A stretch of DNA of 16,872 nucleotides, from positions 33,156 through 50,027 of the forward strand of contig NZ_DBDF01000081.1 in NCBI RefSeq assembly GCF_002293435.1, written 5' to 3'. Each line of letters starts with the position of its first letter. Within the stretch, counting starts at the first letter, position 1. A program made the translations under genes and the position numbers. Under the pieces are notes generated by a model. It worked only from the letters and a program-made list of their open reading frames with translations, searched no databases and had not been told where the DNA came from. The DNA is from Bacteroides sp. UBA939 (GTDB lineage: Bacteria > Bacteroidota > Bacteroidia > Bacteroidales > Bacteroidaceae). Of this stretch, positions 14,263-16,872 are shown one piece after another.

Positions 14263-14294
14263 TTTGTTTATGTGGTATGAAAATACCACCTTTG
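14263..14294 (+). promoter_or_regulatory. Promoter and operator of the divergent accessory operon
   Basis: TTTG (14263-14266) and CACCTTTG (14287-14294, one base off TAnnTTTG) are spaced by 20 bp. A perfect inverted repeat GTGGTAT-gaaa-ATACCAC (14272-14289) lies between and onto them, so a bound repressor would block RNA polymerase. The first gene starts at 14330, about 30 bp after the likely transcription start. Confidence 0.6.
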
Positions 14295-14329
14295 TAGCAT
14301 CAAAGTTAAACCAATAGATATTAAGCCTT

Positions 14330-14494
14330 ATGACAAAAGAAGAATTAAACCAGATGTGCAGAGAATACCAACAAGTATTATCAATGAATGAAGAAGAAGT
14401 ATTCGCTATGTACGAAGAGAGCAAATCAGAGTGTATCGCTTCTTTTGAGGCTGAGATTGACTTTTGGGAAAACCATTTAGGATATAAGTACTAA
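14330..14494 (+). CDS. Small acidic protein (54 aa)
   Basis: This open frame begins MTKEELNQMC and ends ENHLGYKY. It is strongly acidic (runs such as NEEEV and AMYEESKSE), wholly helical in pattern, and has no membrane segment or known motif. It is the first gene after the operator-bearing promoter and so is directly under the presumed XRE control. Small acidic early proteins of phages are often inhibitors or DNA mimics, but there is no specific evidence here. Start and A-rich leader are good for Bacteroidales. Confidence 0.6.
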   Translation: MTKEELNQMCREYQQVLSMNEEEVFAMYEESKSECIASFEAEIDFWENHLGYKY

Positions 14495-14513
14495 CAATTA
14501 ATACATAAAGAGT

Positions 14514-14837
14514 ATGAGCACAACTTTTAAGAATCAAATGAGTGAGTTAATGAAACAAGCCTGGATGCTTGTTAAGGTGTATGGCTTTTCTATGGCTGAG
14601 GCTATGAAGCAAAGCTGGAAAGCTATGAAACTAAAGGCGGCCTTAAAGAAAGGCATCGTGAAGTTCTTCTATCAGAAGCTAAACGGTGAAATCCGTACTG
14701 CGTGGGGTACATTGAAAGAAGGCCTGATTCCTGAAACAAAGGACACAGGGCGAAAAAAGAATGAAAGCCTCATCACTTACTATGATAACGAGAAAGCCTC
14801 TTACAGGTCGTTTAAAGTAGCTAATTTAATCGGATAA
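14514..14837 (+). CDS. DUF2693-like, SH3 beta-barrel-fold protein
   Basis: This 107-aa basic protein has an N-terminal ~50 residues of amphipathic helices (SELMKQAWMLVKVYG, then EAMKQSWKAMKLKAALKKG). A C-terminal beta-rich domain follows: FFYQKLNGEIRTAWGTLKEG, then LITYYDNEKASYRSFKVANL. The segments G-x-x-R-x-A-x-GTL and YYD-x-E-x-x-x-x-RSFK fit DUF2693, annotated in Bacteroidales as an SH3 beta-barrel-fold protein. The function is not established; it is common on Bacteroidales phages and conjugative elements. It lies 19 bp after the 54-aa gene in the same operon and is followed by a large hairpin. Confidence 0.78.
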   Translation: MSTTFKNQMSELMKQAWMLVKVYGFSMAEAMKQSWKAMKLKAALKKGIVKFFYQKLNGEIRTAWGTLKEGLIPETKDTGRKKNESLITYYDNEKASYRSFKVANLIG

Positions 14838-14844
14838 TTAATCC

Positions 14845-14883
14845 GGCGGGATACGTGAAAGTCTCTTTCATCGTATCCCTGCC
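14845..14883 (+). other. Strong intergenic RNA hairpin, no terminator tail
   Basis: The stem GGGATACG (14848-14855) / CGTATCCC (14872-14879) continues inward as GAAAG/CTTTC with a 3-nt loop, and outward as GGC/GCC past one bulged t. After it comes acaaaaacag, not a T-run, so it is not a normal intrinsic terminator on the plus strand. It may act as an RNA-processing or stability element, or as a protein-binding site between operon genes. Confidence 0.6.
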
Positions 14884-14897
14884 ACAAAAACAGTAAG

Positions 14898-15179
14898 ATG
14901 ATGTTAGAGATTAACGAACAGTTGGCGGCAATGATAATAACCGCAACGAACTTATATTCACAAGTAAAAGAGCACATCAAAGCTAAAGGGTATAAGGATG
15001 ACGAGTTTCCCGGCAACGTATTGGAGGATATGAGTGATAAGGTCTGTAAAATGATAACCGACTTAGGGGATGTTGTCGGACGTGACATTATCAATCAAGC
15101 CTTGGATGAAGAAGAAAAGAGAAGTAATAGCCCTTATCCTAAAGGGTATGTATCTGAGGATGCAAGTAAATGCCTTTAG
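14898..15179 (+). CDS. Hypothetical protein (93 aa)
   Basis: This helical, acidic protein is not recognised. The N-terminal half (EINEQLAAMIITATNLYSQV, then KEHIKAKGY) reads as one long helix, the middle carries an acidic DDEFPGNVLEDM stretch, and the C-terminus is a polar tail (RSNSPYPKGYVSED). No signal peptide or metal motif is seen. Tandem ATGs stand at 14898 and 14901. It follows the strong hairpin, whose folding may affect its expression. Its stop overlaps a possible early start of the small membrane protein gene. Confidence 0.65.
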   Translation: MMLEINEQLAAMIITATNLYSQVKEHIKAKGYKDDEFPGNVLEDMSDKVCKMITDLGDVVGRDIINQALDEEEKRSNSPYPKGYVSEDASKCL

Positions 15180-15184
15180 AAGAA

Positions 15185-15322
15185 ATGAAACTTTATATTG
15201 TCATGCTGGTAGTGGGTATCATCCTGCTACTGGCTACTAACAGTGAATTTTGTTTGAGTAATATAATCGGGCTGGTAATGGTGTATACTGCCGGCCGTAA
15301 ACTGAACATGTTTTATGAATAG
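15185..15322 (+). CDS. Small single-pass membrane protein (45 aa)
   Basis: The frame starts MKLYIVMLVVGIILLLATNS, a clear hydrophobic helix (~3-18), followed by a second moderately hydrophobic stretch (LSNIIGLVMVYTAG) and a short polar end. An in-frame ATG at 15170 would add five residues and overlap the previous stop. Its end overlaps the next gene by 8 bp (ATGAATAG), which supports a real translated frame. A small inner-membrane protein of unknown role; phage small membrane proteins include holins and superinfection-exclusion factors, but nothing here identifies either. Confidence 0.62.
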   Translation: MKLYIVMLVVGIILLLATNSEFCLSNIIGLVMVYTAGRKLNMFYE

Positions 15323-15590
15323 AGAATTGAAATTAAATGATGATTGCGCTAATAATGTAGAAAGTGTTAAGATAAGCGAGAAAACTAAAGCATTGCTGCT
15401 TTACCGTGCCCGTCTTAGTGATATTTATGAGAACGTTGTAAAGGTGGTATATCACCGTTATAGCACAGACATGGATGAAACATTTCCCGGATTTTGGGAT
15501 GTCTATAACAAATTCGATGTAGAACTGATGAAAGTTATAAGTCACTTTATTGAAGTCACATCTGTAGAAAGTAATTATAAGGAGATTTAA
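15315..15590 (+). CDS. Hypothetical protein (91 aa)
   Basis: This unrecognised soluble protein has a central helical segment KISEKTKALLLYRARLSDIY and an aromatic stretch FPGFWDVYNKFDVELM. It overlaps the membrane-protein gene by 8 bp and precedes the 69-aa gene by 3 bp, so it belongs to the same operon. No motif gives a function. Confidence 0.65.
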   Translation: MNRELKLNDDCANNVESVKISEKTKALLLYRARLSDIYENVVKVVYHRYSTDMDETFPGFWDVYNKFDVELMKVISHFIEVTSVESNYKEI

Positions 15591-15593
15591 GCC

Positions 15594-15803
15594 ATGCAGA
15601 CAGTAGAATTAAAGCTGATAGTAGAAACATTATCAAAGTGCGGAAACGATTTCGCAGATCAATACGAAGTATTCAAAGAACATGCAGGGATGAAGCTACA
15701 AGATGAGTATGATAAGTTCTTTTGCGGGCTGTCTGACTGTTTTGAAGTGTTAGGCGTTATCATTGGTACTGCCGAAGTAGCGAGTATCAGAAAGAGAGTT
15801 TAA
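15594..15803 (+). CDS. Hypothetical protein (69 aa), last gene of the accessory operon
   Basis: This small acidic helical protein begins MQTVELKLIVETLSKCGNDF and has three cysteines and no known motif. It starts 3 bp after the preceding gene, preceded by an AAGGAGAT Shine-Dalgarno-like sequence, and ends 7 bp before the operon terminator. Function unknown. Confidence 0.65.
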   Translation: MQTVELKLIVETLSKCGNDFADQYEVFKEHAGMKLQDEYDKFFCGLSDCFEVLGVIIGTAEVASIRKRV

Positions 15804-15810
15804 ACAGTGT

Positions 15811-15833
15811 GCCCGGTACCAACAATACCGGGC
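15811..15833 (+). terminator. Intrinsic terminator of the accessory operon
   Basis: A perfect 8-bp stem GCCCGGTA (15811-15818) / TACCGGGC (15826-15833) with a 7-nt loop is followed by TTATTTC. It stands just after the 69-aa gene. Confidence 0.85.
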
Positions 15834-15869
15834 TTATTTCATATATTTACGGACTAATACATAGTAATT

Positions 15870-16268
15870 ATGAATAAAGAAGAAACACTTTACCTGCCTA
15901 TCAAACAGGTCTATTTTGATGAGATTATTGCCGGCACAAAGAAAGTTGAATACAGAGAAATTAAAGAGGGTATTACTGCAAACCGCTATTTGTTGAAAGA
16001 TGAAAAGGGTAAATACATACTCAATCCCGAAATTACAGAACCGGATAAAGACTATTTCATTGATGACTACAATAACGGTAACTTCCCATTCATGCCGAGG
16101 AGGTACAAGTTTCTGGCATTGGCAGTCGGATATGCAAAAGAACGTGATACTGCCATAGTAGAAGTCGTCGGGTATTCTTTTGAACCTCACTTGATCCGTT
16201 GTAACCTATATGCGTTCTGGACGATAGTCTATCATTTGGGCAAAGTTATCGAGGTACATAGAAAGTGA
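15870..16268 (+). CDS. ASCH-domain protein (PUA-like fold)
   Basis: This 132-aa protein's N-terminus LPIKQVYFDEIIAGTKKVEY followed by REIK is the ASCH-domain signature (hydrophobic strand, helix FDEIIAGTKK, then E-Y-R). Later strands YKFLALAVGY and AIVEVVGYSF complete a small beta-barrel of the PUA superfamily. ASCH proteins are thought to bind RNA or modified nucleotides, and they occur in many Bacteroidales phages. It stands alone after a terminator with an A-rich leader, so it likely has its own promoter. The role in the element is unknown; an RNA- or nucleotide-linked regulatory or anti-defence task is possible. Confidence 0.8.
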   Translation: MNKEETLYLPIKQVYFDEIIAGTKKVEYREIKEGITANRYLLKDEKGKYILNPEITEPDKDYFIDDYNNGNFPFMPRRYKFLALAVGYAKERDTAIVEVVGYSFEPHLIRCNLYAFWTIVYHLGKVIEVHRK

Positions 16269-16676
16269 CTCTTCTGTTTAAAGCGTTATTAAATCAATTA
16301 AATCAGGTGTTCATGTGTGCATGTGCGCCTGCATACGCAAAAGGGAAAATGTAACGTAGCATTCTATACGCATACAACCGCAAAGATACCCGAATTATCC
16401 GAGGCCTACACGTGCGTACACACACGTGCGCAAAGAGAACTAAAGAATCTGATTCGTTAAAACACGTGTGCGTGGAATTGAGAAATCAAGCGATAAACAA
16501 GCGTAACTGAAACGTCGCTTTCATCTGTAGAAACTCTCCCCAGCAGAAACTGGATAGTGTAAATGTACTATTGAGTGGAAGAATAGCCGAGGCGGCGTTC
16601 CGTAGCGTAGCCCCTACCTATTGGAAGGTTTTTCCTCAGTCATAACACGCGTGAAGAATGGGTTAATTTCAATTTT
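16269..16676. other. Noncoding right-end region with alternating purine-pyrimidine tracts
   Basis: No coding frame of useful size was found. Perfect alternating purine-pyrimidine tracts occur at 16312-16328 (17 bp), 16365-16376 (12 bp), 16407-16432 (26 bp) and 16462-16474 (13 bp). Within them acacgtgcg repeats at 16408 and 16422, with a variant, acacgtgtgcg, at 16462. A G+C-rich patch lies at ~16588-16620 (gccgaggcggcg, then gtagcgtagcccctac). The region could hold an excision, packaging or replication site; none is proven. Confidence 0.5.
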
Positions 16677-16696
16677 TGCCCGTAATATGCCCGTAA
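16677..16696. repeat. Right pair of integrase arm-type sites (tgcccgtaa x2)
   Basis: Copies start at 16677 and 16688 (11-bp period), in the same orientation as the left pair at 231 and 243. They lie 56 bp inside the right attachment repeat. Confidence 0.62.
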
Positions 16697-16706
16697 TAAA
16701 AACATA

Positions 16707-16739
16707 AAATCCCTGTAAGCTTTTAATTTACAGGGATTT
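16707..16739 (-). terminator. Element-borne terminator next to the right attachment site
   Basis: A perfect 12-bp stem, AAATCCCTGTAA (16707-16718) / TTACAGGGATTT (16728-16739), has a 9-nt loop. On the minus strand it is followed by a T-rich tract (TATGTTTTT). It lies 12 bp inside the element from the right repeat, directly downstream of the minus-strand tRNA-Leu, so it can terminate the tRNA transcript whose native terminator was displaced to position 55-91. Confidence 0.75.
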
Positions 16740-16751
16740 ACAAAGGATGCA

Positions 16752-16770
16752 TTGTACTCGAAGCGGGACT
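16752..16770. repeat. Right attachment site (19-bp direct repeat inside tRNA-Leu)
   Basis: Identical to 96-114. It overlaps the last 16 bases of the intact tRNA-Leu gene, so integration leaves the tRNA functional at this end. Confidence 0.9.
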
Positions 16771-16838
16771 TGAACCCGCACAGCCGCAATGGCCAAAGGA
16801 TTTTAAGTCCTTCGTGTCTACCATTCCACCATTCGAGC
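16755..16838 (-). tRNA. tRNA-Leu (anticodon UAA)
   Basis: This 84-nt class II tRNA is on the minus strand. The acceptor GCTCGAA pairs with TTCGAGT (first pair G-U), followed by discriminator A, which is usual for tRNA-Leu. The anticodon arm is AAGGA-CTTAAAA-TCCTT with anticodon TAA. A long variable arm (TGGCCATTGCGGCT region) precedes the T-arm GCGGG-TTCAAGT-CCCGC. CCA is not encoded. The gene is the integration target of the element; its 3' end forms the right attachment repeat. Confidence 0.95.
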
Positions 16839-16872
16839 ATCCTGTAGAGGAGAGCGGAAAACGAGACTCGAA

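Noticed and set aside
16588..16632. cos or pac packaging site in the G+C-rich patch
   Set aside because: The patch has short repeats (gtagcgtagc) but no known cos or pac consensus for this phylum to compare; too weak to call.
16640..16840. 66-aa minus-strand frame across the right end
   Set aside because: It runs through the tRNA-Leu gene, the attachment site and the terminator hairpin; not a protein gene.

Overview
The window is almost exactly one integrated mobile element in a Bacteroidales chromosome (Bacteroides, Phocaeicola or Parabacteroides type). The host call rests on promoters of the TAnnTTTG / TTTG class, moderately low G+C, a tRNA-Leu without an encoded CCA, and gene families usual in gut Bacteroidales phages. 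A 19-bp direct repeat, ttgtactcgaagcgggact, lies at 96-114 and 16752-16770. The right copy is the 3' end of an intact tRNA-Leu(UAA) gene (16755-16838, minus strand). The repeats are the attachment sites of a tyrosine-recombinase element with a 16,656-bp unit. Bases 1-95 and 16839-16872 are flanking chromosome.

Layout, left to right. (1) 115-2533: integrase arm sites, the integrase promoter, the integrase, and an unknown 251-aa gene, closed by a hairpin that sits in an array of GGGTA boxes (2541-2600). (2) 2678-5907: a replication module with an excisionase/MerR-like HTH protein, two small proteins, a DUF6291-type replication protein carrying internal DNA repeats (a candidate origin), a DnaB-family helicase, and a RusA-family Holliday-junction nuclease. 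(3) 5924-11805: an unknown 124-aa protein, a full-length 1635-aa tail tape measure protein, a 118-aa protein, and a frameshifted remnant. No terminase, portal, capsid, tail tube or lysis gene is visible. (4) 11814-14161, minus strand: a cargo block made of an XRE regulator and a Fic AMP-transferase (overlapping genes), then a possible ADP-ribosyltransferase-fold protein and a PIN-domain nuclease (overlapping genes), ending in a strong terminator. (5) 14162-15833: a divergent control region with two related operators, then a plus-strand run of small accessory genes (54 aa, DUF2693/SH3-like, 93 aa, a small membrane protein, 91 aa, 69 aa) ending in a terminator. (6) 15870-16268: an ASCH-domain protein. 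(7) 16269-16751: a noncoding right end with long alternating purine-pyrimidine tracts, the second pair of arm sites and a terminator for the interrupted tRNA.

How it fits together: the element can integrate and probably replicate its DNA, but it cannot build a virion alone. The single structural-type gene is an intact tape measure protein. This fits either a reduced prophage or a phage satellite that supplies its own tail-length ruler to a helper phage. The minus-strand block pairs two modules of toxin or immunity character (Fic + XRE; ART-like + PIN) and is the best candidate for an undescribed defence or interference system. All functional readings are by eye from sequence motifs; no database search was run.
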